64,000 bases of DNA from Massilia sp. PAMC28688 (GTDB lineage: Bacteria > Pseudomonadota > Gammaproteobacteria > Burkholderiales > Burkholderiaceae_D). This document shows positions 1 through 7,840 of this stretch, piece after piece. The position numbers and the translations under genes are program-made. Position 1 is the first letter of the stretch, and the number at the start of each line of letters is the position of its first letter. Below the pieces are notes generated by a model. The model saw nothing but the letters and a program-made list of their open reading frames with translations. It was not told the DNA's origin and ran no database searches. The stretch spans positions 5,332,001 through 5,396,000 of the forward strand of contig NZ_CP080378.1 of NCBI RefSeq assembly GCF_019443445.1. The letters run 5' to 3'.

Positions 1-2
1 AA

Positions 3-428
3 TGGGAATACGCTGCGCGGGCGCGCGGCAAGGAAATGATTTTCGCTACTAACAACGGTGAAGACCAGCCAGGCGTGAACTTCGCGAGCTTCGATCAGAT
101 GGAAGCTACTAACGCTGCGACGGGCGACATGCCGGTCGGACTGTACCCGCCCACTCCGCTCGGGCTGTATGACATGGCATCCAACGGCTATGACTGGACC
201 AACGACTGGTATGACAAGGATTACTATGCACATTCACCTGTCGATAACCCAAAAGGCCCGCCAACAGGCACCCGCAAAGTGATTCGCGGCTCGCATAACG
301 GACCCGACCACGCAGCAATGACATTCGCTCGCAACAGCCGCGAGCCGGCTCTAAAAGATAGAAAAGGCGGGGTTACCAAGCGCTCGTATGGATTCCGCTG
401 CGTAGCACGGCCTGCCGTAATGCGGTAA
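3..428 (+). CDS. SUMF1 (formylglycine-generating-enzyme-like) domain protein, 5' end outside window
   Basis: C-terminal part of a SUMF1/FGE-sulfatase-fold protein; the reading frame is open to the window edge, so the N-terminus is missing. It aligns without gaps to the C-terminal half of the next gene at an offset of exactly 1082 bp, with 14 differences in 130 residues counted by eye. It ends in the family's closing motif GFRC. The catalytic cysteine pair of true formylglycine-generating enzymes is not visible: the GFRC cysteine is the only one in this part. A non-catalytic C-type-lectin-like role is therefore more likely than sulfatase activation. The 3' flank (429-475) is also duplicated behind the second copy. 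Confidence 0.8.
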   Translation, partial: WEYAARARGKEMIFATNNGEDQPGVNFASFDQMEATNAATGDMPVGLYPPTPLGLYDMASNGYDWTNDWYDKDYYAHSPVDNPKGPPTGTRKVIRGSHNGPDHAAMTFARNSREPALKDRKGGVTKRSYGFRCVARPAVMR

Positions 429-577
429 GCGTGCGCCTGGATCAAGGGCGCAGTGGGCAACTTCAATCAAGCATAGTTGGGGAACTCGTGCATGAACACA
501 AGTGGTGTGATAATGCCTGAACAATCTTGCCACAAACGCTCTTCCTTATTCAAAAATCGCTACGTTTGGACCTGCAC

Positions 578-1510
578 ATGACCTTCACTCGACACTCTTA
601 CACCCGCACCACGTCGGCCATTACTGGCGTTCTCGCCCTCGCCTGCGGCCTCGCTGCATGCCAAGCGAAGGCACCCGAGGCGCCGAAAGCATCGGTGGCC
701 GATCTCGCAAACAAAACCCGCAGCCAGCTCGTGGCGATTAAAGGTGGATCGTTCAAGATGGGGGACTTTGGCGACACACACTCGGAAGAGAAACTGCCTT
801 ACACCGGCGAACTCGATGACGGCCCAGTGCACGAAGTCAAACTCGACGATTTTTCCATGAGCAAGTACAAAGTGACGGTCGGCGATTACGACGTGTACAC
901 AGCGGCGAACGGATTGCCTAGCGCTTATATGGGCCCGAATCAGCGTGCAACCGACATAATGGCGCGTGAGCATCCCAAAATTGCCATGATGCCCGTTGGG
1001 GTCGACTGGCAGGATGCCAAAAACTATTGTCAGTGGATCGGCAAGCAGATCGGCCTGAATATGGATCTGCCAACAGAAGCCGAATGGGAGTACGCTGCTC
1101 GCGCGCGCGGCAAGGAAATGATTTTCGCTACCAACAACGGTGAAGACCAGCCTGGCGTGAATTTCGCGAGCTTCGCTCAGATGCAAGCTACCAACGCTGC
1201 GACGCGCGACATGCCGGTCGGAATGTACCCGCCCACTCCGCTCGGGCTATATGACATGGCGTCCAACGGCTACGACTGGACCAACGACTGGTATGACAAG
1301 GATTACTATTCGAAGTCACCTGTCGATAACCCACAAGGCCCGCCCACAGGCACTCGCAAAGTGATTCGCGGCTCGCATAACGGACCCGACCACGCAGCAA
1401 TGACATTCGCTCGCAACAGCCGCGAGCCGGCGCTACGAGACAGCAAAGGCGCCGTCACCAACCGTTCATATGGATTTCGCTGCGTAGCACGGCCTGTTGG
1501 GAAACGGTAA
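578..1510 (+). CDS. SUMF1-domain lipoprotein (tandem paralogue)
   Basis: About 310 residues. The start is placed at ATG 578 rather than the upstream in-frame TTG 527, because from 578 the protein opens with a short basic stretch, a hydrophobic segment and a lipobox (LAAC), giving a mature lipoprotein. A Pro/Ala/Lys linker follows, then a SUMF1 domain opening with KGGSFKMGDFGD and containing DLPTEAEWEYAARARG, a typical family motif, and closing with GFRC. The active-site Cys pair of formylglycine-generating enzymes is absent, so enzymatic activity is doubtful. It is the second copy of a tandem duplication and convergent with the large gene at 1547-3730. SUMF1 lipoproteins are sometimes found next to secretion-system effectors; that link is inference here. 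Confidence 0.8.
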   Translation: MTFTRHSYTRTTSAITGVLALACGLAACQAKAPEAPKASVADLANKTRSQLVAIKGGSFKMGDFGDTHSEEKLPYTGELDDGPVHEVKLDDFSMSKYKVTVGDYDVYTAANGLPSAYMGPNQRATDIMAREHPKIAMMPVGVDWQDAKNYCQWIGKQIGLNMDLPTEAEWEYAARARGKEMIFATNNGEDQPGVNFASFAQMQATNAATRDMPVGMYPPTPLGLYDMASNGYDWTNDWYDKDYYSKSPVDNPQGPPTGTRKVIRGSHNGPDHAAMTFARNSREPALRDSKGAVTNRSYGFRCVARPVGKR

Positions 1511-1546
1511 GCGTGCGCCGGGAGCAAAGCCAAGCGGGCAATTTAA

Positions 1547-3730
1547 TCAAGCATAAGTGCTGATATCCATGCTGGACAGAGGGTGGATCGCCGCCATTGC
1601 ATAGTGCGGATTATCCTCGGAGTTCATCTCGTACATCATGGTGTTGTTGGCGGCAAATGCGTAGCCACGCGCCGGTGCATCATGCAGGCGCGCCTTGATC
1701 CGTTCCAGATCGTCATCCATGTCACGATAACCCAGCTTCATGAACTTCTCGACAGTGCCATAGTGGCTGCCATCGATCCGCTCGCCGCGTGGATGCATGT
1801 GCTGGAACACGTTATTCCATTCGCGCGTCGTCTGCACCCACTGCAAGACGCGTAGCACCGCTTTTTTGCGGTTATGAAATGCATCGGCCTTCTGATAGTT
1901 GTCAGGGTTAACCCAGTCGGTCTTGTCGTGACGCGTGAGCTGATAGAGCAGCATGCCCTTGGTTTCCGGAGTCGCCCGGCGCAGCATTGAATCATCGGTC
2001 AGGATCCTGGTAGCCAGGGCATCCCGTGCTTCAGTCTTGTCCATGATGCGTAAAACAACGCCGACCTCGTCGGCAATCTGTTGAGACGTATATTTCATGA
2101 AGTCAGCCGCCTGTTTGCCACTCTGAATGACTAGGAATTGAATGTTCTGCAGCGCATTAAACGCATCCCGCGAGATAAACGCCAAAAACTCGTAATTGGC
2201 GCAGTAAAGCTGGTAAACGACCCAGCAAATAAACTTTCCGATCAGCAGCGCATCCGTTTCACAACCAATCTTGCCACGGGCCCCAGGGCCCAGGCAAAGG
2301 CTGGCTTGAAATATCATGACGAATTTCCCGTTGTTATAGGTAATCTCAAGCTTGAGCGACCCGCCGATGCCAGCCATGGCCGAGACAGCCGGAGCGAGCT
2401 TGATAAAGTCTTTGTGCTCTGGTTCTTTTTCCTTGTCCTCAGGGTCCAGCCACTGCAAGGCGCCCGTTATTTCCACGTCCGCCTTGACGCCGGCAAACGC
2501 CCCGACATCCACCTTAGCCGGTGTGATCTTCGTCTTTTCCGCGACCTGCGGCCCACCTGCTGGATTAATGGTTGGCGGCGGTGCGCCCGGGGTAGTCACG
2601 CCTTTCATCGCGATTTTCAACTTGCTGCATTCAATTTCAGACGACAATTCACCCACAACGCTGGCGCCGGCGACCCCGGTGAGCACCGCTTCAATCTTGG
2701 CGCGGATCGAGCCCAACGGATAGACCTTGCCCGTGGTCGGGCTCGTAAAATGCAGCAACCAGCCGACACGGTGCGGCGCATAAAAGGCAATCGCAGCCTT
2801 GCCTTCAGCGACCGCGAATTCCGCTCTCCCCTCAACCTTCAAGCCTAACTTGCCGCCGCTGGGGTCGTAGACCCCGGCGGCGCCAACGCCTGCCATATAG
2901 CGCATGGTCTGCGCCTCCCGGCTGGTGTCGATACGGTCCTCGCCGTAGCCGTTCAGGCCTTTGTCTTTCTTCTTGTAGTTCCACGACAGGGCCCAATCCT
3001 CGATGATGCCATTGAAACTCGCGTCGTCGAACTTGATGAACTCTGCCTTGATCTCCGGCTTGATAGCTGAGATCTGCTTCATCATCTTTTTATGGTCGAG
3101 TGTCCGCCTGCCGGTTGCCGGATCGCGCGCGAAGATGCTGTCATTCTCGTGCGACTGACTGCCGGCGACATTGCGGCGCTGGGATGAGGCCGAGGCACGC
3201 TCGCGGTCGATAGGAAAGGCGCGCCAGCCCTGGACTCCAGGATGGTTCGACTTTACATGCACAATCTTGCGGTTAAATTGCTTTCCCTTGCCATTCGGAC
3301 CGCCGGGGGCGATGGGGAGCAACTCCATGAGGGTGGTGCCGTTGGCATCGAGCTTGGCCAGCTCCAAGTCCTTCGTTTTTTCCATGAAAATAGCATGTAC
3401 CTTTTCCAGGAACTGCTGCGCACGCTCGTACAATGTGATGGATTTCTGAACCTTCTGGGGATCTCTGCTCTTTACAGCTTCGCCGTAAGCCTCGACCGAT
3501 TTCGTGACCTTTTCGTTGGCGTCCTGCAGATTTTGCACGATCTGCGCCATCTCGAGCGCGTGCGCCTGCAGCGGGCCCGCCAGTTTCTCCGGGACGCAAA
3601 TAACTTCGGCCGTCTCTGGCCGGAAGTAGAACTGGCAGGCCTGAACCTTCACCTCTATCTGGCTTTGCCCGGTCGTATTAGTTTTTCCCTGAGCGGCGGG
3701 AACAGGTGCGGGGGAAGCAGATTCGGCCAT
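1547..3730 (-). CDS. Large protein of unknown function, possible secreted effector
   Basis: 727 residues from ATG 3730. The frame opens further upstream, but MAESASPAP reads as a natural soluble N-terminus. There is no signal peptide. Residues about 70-130 are charged and helix-rich (likely coiled coil). A Gly/Ala-rich, beta-like middle region follows, then a hydrophobic stretch around LLIGKFICWVVYQLY that could insert into a membrane, and a helical C-terminal region with HMHPRGERIDGSHYG. I do not recognise a named family. Size, no export signal, a late hydrophobic stretch and nearby SUMF1 lipoproteins resemble orphan type VI secretion effector loci, but no VgrG, PAAR or Hcp gene lies in the window. 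That reading is inference. Confidence 0.6.
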   Translation of the reverse strand: MAESASPAPVPAAQGKTNTTGQSQIEVKVQACQFYFRPETAEVICVPEKLAGPLQAHALEMAQIVQNLQDANEKVTKSVEAYGEAVKSRDPQKVQKSITLYERAQQFLEKVHAIFMEKTKDLELAKLDANGTTLMELLPIAPGGPNGKGKQFNRKIVHVKSNHPGVQGWRAFPIDRERASASSQRRNVAGSQSHENDSIFARDPATGRRTLDHKKMMKQISAIKPEIKAEFIKFDDASFNGIIEDWALSWNYKKKDKGLNGYGEDRIDTSREAQTMRYMAGVGAAGVYDPSGGKLGLKVEGRAEFAVAEGKAAIAFYAPHRVGWLLHFTSPTTGKVYPLGSIRAKIEAVLTGVAGASVVGELSSEIECSKLKIAMKGVTTPGAPPPTINPAGGPQVAEKTKITPAKVDVGAFAGVKADVEITGALQWLDPEDKEKEPEHKDFIKLAPAVSAMAGIGGSLKLEITYNNGKFVMIFQASLCLGPGARGKIGCETDALLIGKFICWVVYQLYCANYEFLAFISRDAFNALQNIQFLVIQSGKQAADFMKYTSQQIADEVGVVLRIMDKTEARDALATRILTDDSMLRRATPETKGMLLYQLTRHDKTDWVNPDNYQKADAFHNRKKAVLRVLQWVQTTREWNNVFQHMHPRGERIDGSHYGTVEKFMKLGYRDMDDDLERIKARLHDAPARGYAFAANNTMMYEMNSEDNPHYAMAAIHPLSSMDISTYA

Positions 3731-3912
3731 ATGAGTTCCAGATAGTGAGACGCAGGTGTGCAACATGTATTCGGACGCAACAATATCATAAGCGCAATAC
3801 AGAATTCCACTGCCGAAACTTGTAAGGGCGAAGATTTGCAGATTAGTTACGCGCACGACCACCATTGCGACGGAATTCAACAAAGCAATCCGCCGAGGTC
3901 ATAATGATTTTT

Positions 3913-4112
3913 ATGAAAACACCATTGCCTTACCCCATTGCCTTTACCGCGCTATCCCTCACTGCTCAGTAGTGCCTGCGTCGCAGTGCCGGACTTTTCT
4001 AATGCCGAGAAACTGCGCATACTAGCCGCCCCCGACTCCCGGTGGCACCGGCCACATCAGTGCTGCTGCAAGCAGCCCCCTACCGTCCCGCCCGTGTCCG
4101 GATGGAGCCACT
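3913..4112 (+). pseudogene. Frameshifted lipoprotein remnant
   Basis: ATG 3913 starts a signal peptide (MKTPLPYPIAFTALSLTA) that stops at a TAG near 3972. One frame over, from about 3962, the reading continues with a perfect lipobox (LLSSAC) and AVPDFSNAEKLRILAAPDSR before stopping near 4112. The two halves join into one lipoprotein N-terminus if a single indel near 3960 is assumed. No function can be assigned. Confidence 0.4.
4090..4104 (+). repeat. 15-bp direct repeat, copy 1
   Basis: The 15-mer GCCCGTGTCCGGATG occurs here and again at 4991-5005, with looser similarity on both sides. In one frame both copies encode a Cys-Pro-Cys-Pro-Asp stretch followed by a Gly/Asp/Asn-rich tail, suggesting two decayed copies of the same linker-coding sequence around the genes at 4185-4924. 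Confidence 0.4.
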
Positions 4113-4184
4113 GAGCCTGTCGAACCCTTCAACCAAAACGGCGATGGAGCTGGAAATGGTGGTCACATCCTAAGACTGGAATGT

Positions 4185-4370
4185 ATGATGTTAGTTTTTC
4201 CGCAATACCATACAGCCGTGACGACTGTTTCGCCGCCCCCGCGCACAGTGACCAGGCGCGACAAATGGACGCTGCTGACGAGCCGCTCCATTGTTCATAT
4301 CAGCTACTACGTGTTCTTCATTGCCTTCGTCATTGGCCTGACAATGCTCACAGGGGCGGAGGTGAGATAG
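4185..4370 (+). CDS. Small hypothetical protein with one membrane segment
   Basis: 61 residues from tandem ATG codons. The N-terminal half is basic and Thr/Pro-rich; the C-terminal half has one clear hydrophobic segment (YYVFFIAFVIGLTML) before a short charged tail. It lies 8 bp upstream of a chimeric ORF that also encodes a membrane segment. It could be a real small membrane protein, for example an immunity partner, or the surviving end of a gene broken by the IS2-type remnant just downstream. No family recognised. Confidence 0.35.
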   Translation: MMLVFPQYHTAVTTVSPPPRTVTRRDKWTLLTSRSIVHISYYVFFIAFVIGLTMLTGAEVR

Positions 4371-4378
4371 CCCCCTGA

Positions 4379-4530
4379 GTGACCAGACACAATCTATGCG
4401 CTATTCTTACGGATAGGAATAAGACTGTGCATATGACTAGAAACAAGCAAACAATCGAAGTAGTGACGGTGAGCGAAGAGCGCCGCCGTCGTTGGTCACC
4501 AGCGGAGAAAGCAGCCCTGGTGCGGGAAAA
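4379..4530 (+). mobile_element. IS2-group IS3-family remnant (5' end of orfA)
   Basis: Residues encoded from ATG 4433 (IEVVTVSEERRRRWSPAEKA) match the conserved start of IS2-group OrfA proteins, where a basic RRRRW block leads into the helix-turn-helix. Similarity stops abruptly after LVRE, near 4528. The rest of the transposase and the right end are missing. Confidence 0.5.
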
Positions 4531-4924
4531 CCTACGAGCCTGGCAGCAGCGTGTCGAGGGGTACGGCACGGCGGGAGCGCCGGCGTGGATGCTGATCTTT
4601 CCAGGCTTAATACTGGCCTTGGCCTTGAAGATGGTGCACAGCGGCTATCGTGAAATGCAGTGCGAGATGCGGCCGATCACCGGCGGAATCGTGACGCCGG
4701 CCGTTTTGGTGAGGAACGCAACGGACGCCATCAGGCTGCAGTTCACGCTGTCCGACGGCACCCTGCATAGTCTGGTGCCGGACGCGGCCGCGTTAAAAAT
4801 GAAACCGGGCCGGCAGGTGGAAATCATCTACTTGCCAGAGAATCCGGAAGCGGCAGTGCGCGTGCAGGCGATGGAGGAAATGACGCGCGCCATACTGCTG
4901 GCGCATCGGGGCGGAAGCTGGTGA
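4433..4924 (+). CDS. Chimeric ORF: IS2-type OrfA head fused to DUF3592-like membrane protein
   Basis: The frame opens at 4379; ATG 4433 is the more likely start (about 163 residues). Residues 1-32 look like the N-terminus of an IS2-group OrfA. From about residue 33 the sequence changes to an unrelated protein with a hydrophobic segment (APAWMLIFPGLILALALKM) and a beta-rich domain (GGIVTPAVLV, LQFTLSDGT, GRQVEIIYLPENPEAA) typical of DUF3592-like membrane proteins. The join is in frame, so the fusion may be translated, or it may be the scar of an IS insertion and deletion that removed the original start. Confidence 0.55.
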   Translation: MTRNKQTIEVVTVSEERRRRWSPAEKAALVRENLRAWQQRVEGYGTAGAPAWMLIFPGLILALALKMVHSGYREMQCEMRPITGGIVTPAVLVRNATDAIRLQFTLSDGTLHSLVPDAAALKMKPGRQVEIIYLPENPEAAVRVQAMEEMTRAILLAHRGGSW

Positions 4925-5276
4925 CGGCTTGAAATACAGAATAGAAGTATTCACTGCCCGCTTCCGAATCTCAAACCGCCCCGCTGTCCTGCCCGTGTCC
5001 GGATGTCGGCTCTGACCCGTCGAATCCCCCTTACGGCACCATCCCGGAGGCCGTCACGGATGACGCAGGGGACGGAGGCGGCAATTCAGAATGCGAGTGG
5101 TCGATAGCAATGCCAGGACCCCAGGAGCCACACCCCCGTTCCATTACAGAATAGACCATGAGACAAGGGCTTCACCTACAATTCCGATAGTAGACCCCGT
5201 CGATTCTGCTCGATGGAGCACACCATGGTAGAGTTGCATACACGTCAATTGATCGTAAGCCAAGCTTGGAGAATAA
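4925..5276. other. Intergenic, decayed coding sequence
   Basis: No intact gene. It contains copy 2 of the 15-bp repeat (4991-5005). Within it one frame from about 4945 to 5153 is open for some 65 codons without a start, encoding a Pro/Asp/Gly-rich stretch (SCPCPDVGSDPSNPPYGTIP). This looks like a leftover linker segment. Confidence 0.4.
4991..5005 (+). repeat. 15-bp direct repeat, copy 2
   Basis: Exact second copy of the 15-mer at 4090-4104; see that entry. Confidence 0.4.
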
Positions 5277-6329
5277 ATGGAAAACCTTCCGGACGAATTT
5301 CCAGAAACTGAAGCGCCTCCACCGAGTGCCATGTCAGTGATCGTAGACGCAATAGGCGCATTTCTGGGACATATTCCAGCCGCGCTGAAGCGGAATGTGT
5401 TCAAGGCGTTTAATCACATGCTGAAAGTGCCAAACGCGTATCTCGACGGATGGGCCGACGAGGTTCGAGCGACATCCGACGCTCGCATACAGATTACTAA
5501 GGCGACGGGAAAAGCACTCGCAAAGGCAGTTGAAGTCGATAGTGCACTTGCACTAACAGCCACGCATACTCACGCTAGTAAAATATTGAGGCAGCAAACG
5601 AACGCTGTAAAAGTACTTCAGCATGCTGCGGAGGAAATAAAGTCGACACCACCGTCTGACGACACTGCTACTCCAGATATCAGTGAAGATTGGTTGAACG
5701 CGTTCGAAGCAGAAGCCATCAACATGAGCAGCGAGCAAATGCAAAAGTTGTTCGGTAAAATTTTGGCTGGTGAAATGCGGAAGCCGAGCACTTACTCCAT
5801 ACGCACGGTCAGACTATTGGCGCAGCTCGATAACGACGTTGCAGAATCGTTCCGGATGTTCTGCTCAATGGCAAGTGTTCTTCAAGTTGGTGGCCGGGTT
5901 GTGGAAGCGCAAATGCTTACACTGGGCAGTAACGACAGCCGAACTCTCGGGACCTACGGCATCACCTACAGCCGCCTGCACCCGCTGATCGAATACGGCC
6001 TTGTGTTTAGTACCGACACAGTCAGTCTTCCCTATGAAGTGTGCATTCCCGAGGGTGGAGCCGGTCCTTTGATAGCACTTCGTTATTGCGGCAAAGATTA
6101 CTTTCTACTACGCTTACCGGAGCAAGATCAACGTGACTTCACCAACTTCCTTCAATCCGGGGTTGGGCTCACGCGCGCTGGCAAAGAGCTATCGAATATA
6201 GTGGAATTAGCAGAAAATCCAGAATACACGCGAGCACTCCAAACCCATCTTGCGAAGGCCGGACTCAAAATGACTCCAGTTTCAGAATGCTTGGATATCA
6301 AAGTTCCGAAATCGCGGTTCCAAAAATAG
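5277..6329 (+). CDS. DUF2806-family protein
   Basis: 350 residues. An acidic, Pro-rich start leads to a helical N-terminal half. The conserved block at about residues 140-180 (DWLNAFEAEAINMSSEQMQK then LFGKILAGEMRKPSTYSIRT) is the hallmark of DUF2806. The C-terminal part is a mixed alpha/beta region. Function is unknown; no signal peptide or membrane segment is seen. Base composition is visibly more AT-rich than the core genes further right, which fits acquired DNA. It has no operon partner: an intergenic stretch of about 320 bp separates it from the next fragment. The start is the first ATG of the frame, after TTGGAGAATAA. Confidence 0.65.
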   Translation: MENLPDEFPETEAPPPSAMSVIVDAIGAFLGHIPAALKRNVFKAFNHMLKVPNAYLDGWADEVRATSDARIQITKATGKALAKAVEVDSALALTATHTHASKILRQQTNAVKVLQHAAEEIKSTPPSDDTATPDISEDWLNAFEAEAINMSSEQMQKLFGKILAGEMRKPSTYSIRTVRLLAQLDNDVAESFRMFCSMASVLQVGGRVVEAQMLTLGSNDSRTLGTYGITYSRLHPLIEYGLVFSTDTVSLPYEVCIPEGGAGPLIALRYCGKDYFLLRLPEQDQRDFTNFLQSGVGLTRAGKELSNIVELAENPEYTRALQTHLAKAGLKMTPVSECLDIKVPKSRFQK

Positions 6330-6653
6330 AAAGCTGTTGCGGCCATTAAATGGTGGTCAAGCGATCATATTGCGCGGAAGTAGTATCCGCCCCTAAAGTT
6401 TACGCGCTGAGCATTGCAGTTTGATGTTTTCGATACGCCGCTCCGTCCGACTGTCTCCCATACGAGTGCGCTCTTGAATAGCAAGTCGGAAAAATTTTTG
6501 CCGTTTTGTATTGCGAAAATTTTTTGAGGGTGATGTCTATCAAATGCGTAGTTGGGGCCGGTGGCTTCGCCCCTCCCCGTGGTGGGCTGGTCAGCGCGCT
6601 GCGGCCTCAGGCTGATGGGCAAAAGTCTGAGAGCGCCGCATGCGGTGATTTGA
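6330..6653. other. Intergenic, nothing recognised
   Basis: Between the DUF2806 gene and the broken peptidase gene. Short ORFs on both strands show no coding character. No repeat, RNA gene or clear terminator was recognised. Confidence 0.4.
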
Positions 6654-6991
6654 CTACTTACAGATGAGGGTACGCCACAGTTCAAGTCTGCCATGGGCGT
6701 CAGGAATCTCGTTGTGCATTTGACGTGCCCCCCCGCGCCAGGACGTAATTCGATTCATCGGTTTCTCGTGCCAGCCGATATTGAATGTAACTTCATCCGC
6801 GAAGGCAAGGTTAGGCGTTGCAAAAAACTCTATGGTGCTCCAACCCGGCAAGTTGTCGTATATCCACCAAGCCACCGACGCAACGTCTGCACTGCCTTCA
6901 ATTATCTTTTTTGAGATACTAGGCACACTTATACAGGCCGTGGCGCCAAAGCCATTTCCGGTTGTGCTTTCAAAGTCCCAAGTATGCGCAC
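6654..6991 (-). pseudogene. M15-peptidase-like gene, 3' part (cut by IS66)
   Basis: C-terminal 109 residues of a protein whose N-terminal part lies at 10098-10313 beyond the IS66 element. Removing the element and one copy of the ATGCGCAC target duplication joins the halves in frame (...DGAH then TWDF...), giving 181 residues. The joined protein has the M15/DacA-like hallmarks SGYRS, the HNCSADNDGAHTWDF block (family H-x-x-G-x-x-x-D type metal site) and FNIGWHEKP. It is likely a peptidoglycan or phage-type carboxypeptidase homologue, now inactivated. Confidence 0.65.
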
Positions 6992-7038
6992 GTAAGCGTG
7001 ACGCCAGCACCGTCTGGACGCAAGTAGGCATGCCCGCC

Positions 7039-7076
7039 AAAGTAGTTCCCACTACTTTTATGATGGGAACTACTTT
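7039..7076 (+). promoter_or_regulatory. Stem-loop in tnpA leader
   Basis: A perfect 13-bp inverted repeat (AAAGTAGTTCCCA at 7039-7051, TGGGAACTACTTT at 7064-7076) with a 12-nt loop sits just upstream of the preferred tnpA start at 7087. Such a structure can limit translation from transcripts entering the element from outside; that role is inference. Confidence 0.5.
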
Positions 7077-7086
7077 GGATACTGAA

Positions 7087-7467
7087 ATGAAGCCGGGAAA
7101 CCGGAAAGGGCGGCCGAACTATCCGGTCGAGTTCAAGCGGCGCCTTGCCGCTGCGGCGTGCGAAGCCGGGGTGTCGGTTTCGAAGCTTTCGATGGCCAAC
7201 GGCGTCAACGCCAACATGGTGTTCAAGTGGCGCCGCGAGTATCGCGCAGGTCTCTTTGACAATATACCGGACGCAAGCACAACGTTGCTGCCGGTCGTTA
7301 TTGCGGATACTCCGTTGATGGTGGCGCCGGCGGTGATCGCCCAAGCGGCGTCGCCTGCCGCCAACCTGAGCACGGTCGAGATCATCTTCGCCGACGCGGT
7401 CGTGCGTGTTCACGAGGGCGTCGACGCTGCGCTGCTCAGAACGATCTTCCAGAGTCTGCGACCATGA
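7087..7467 (+). CDS. tnpA: IS66 accessory protein TnpA
   Basis: 126 residues from ATG 7087. The frame is open far upstream, beyond the left end of the element, so only starts inside the element make sense; 7060 and 7063 lie within a stem-loop, leaving 7087. The protein has the TnpA helix-turn-helix (VEFKRRLAAAACEAGVSVSKL then NANMVFKWRREYRAGLF). It binds DNA and assists transposition. Its stop overlaps the tnpB start (ATGA), indicating translational coupling. Confidence 0.85.
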   Translation: MKPGNRKGRPNYPVEFKRRLAAAACEAGVSVSKLSMANGVNANMVFKWRREYRAGLFDNIPDASTTLLPVVIADTPLMVAPAVIAQAASPAANLSTVEIIFADAVVRVHEGVDAALLRTIFQSLRP

Positions 7468-7811
7468 TCGGGCTGCCGGCGGGCACACGTATCTGGATCG
7501 CTGCAGGCTTCACGGATATGCGCTGCGGCTTTAACGGCCTGGCGGCCAAGGTGGAGAGTGCGTTGCTGGACGACCCATTCAGCGGCCACGTGTTCGCGTT
7601 CCGTGGTCGGCGCGGCAACGTCATCAAGTTGCTGTGGTCCAGTGGCGATGGCCTGTGCATGTTCGCCAAGCGCCTCGAGCATGGCCGCTTCGTCTGGCCG
7701 CAAGCAACCGACGGCAAGGTCCATCTGACGCCGGCCCAACTGTCGATGCTCCTCGAAGGCATCAACTGGAAACAGCCCGAACGCACCGCGCCCCTCATGT
7801 CGGTGTTGTAA
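7464..7811 (+). CDS. tnpB: IS66 accessory protein TnpB
   Basis: 115 residues, full length for IS66 Orf2/TnpB. It shows the family signature TDMRCGFNGLAAKV, the HVFAFRGRRGNVIKLLWSSG block, and a C-terminal LEGINW. It is required with TnpA and TnpC for transposition in this family. It overlaps tnpA by 4 bp and is followed after 29 bp by tnpC. Confidence 0.92.
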   Translation: MIGLPAGTRIWIAAGFTDMRCGFNGLAAKVESALLDDPFSGHVFAFRGRRGNVIKLLWSSGDGLCMFAKRLEHGRFVWPQATDGKVHLTPAQLSMLLEGINWKQPERTAPLMSVL

Positions 7812-7840
7812 ACGTTTAAACATGCGCGTAAACTGCGCGC

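Noticed and set aside
3..1510. Sulfatase-activating formylglycine-generating enzymes
   Set aside because: The catalytic Cys pair is absent and no sulfatase gene is nearby.
3..1510. Variable protein of a diversity-generating retroelement (same fold)
   Set aside because: No reverse transcriptase or template repeat is present in the window.
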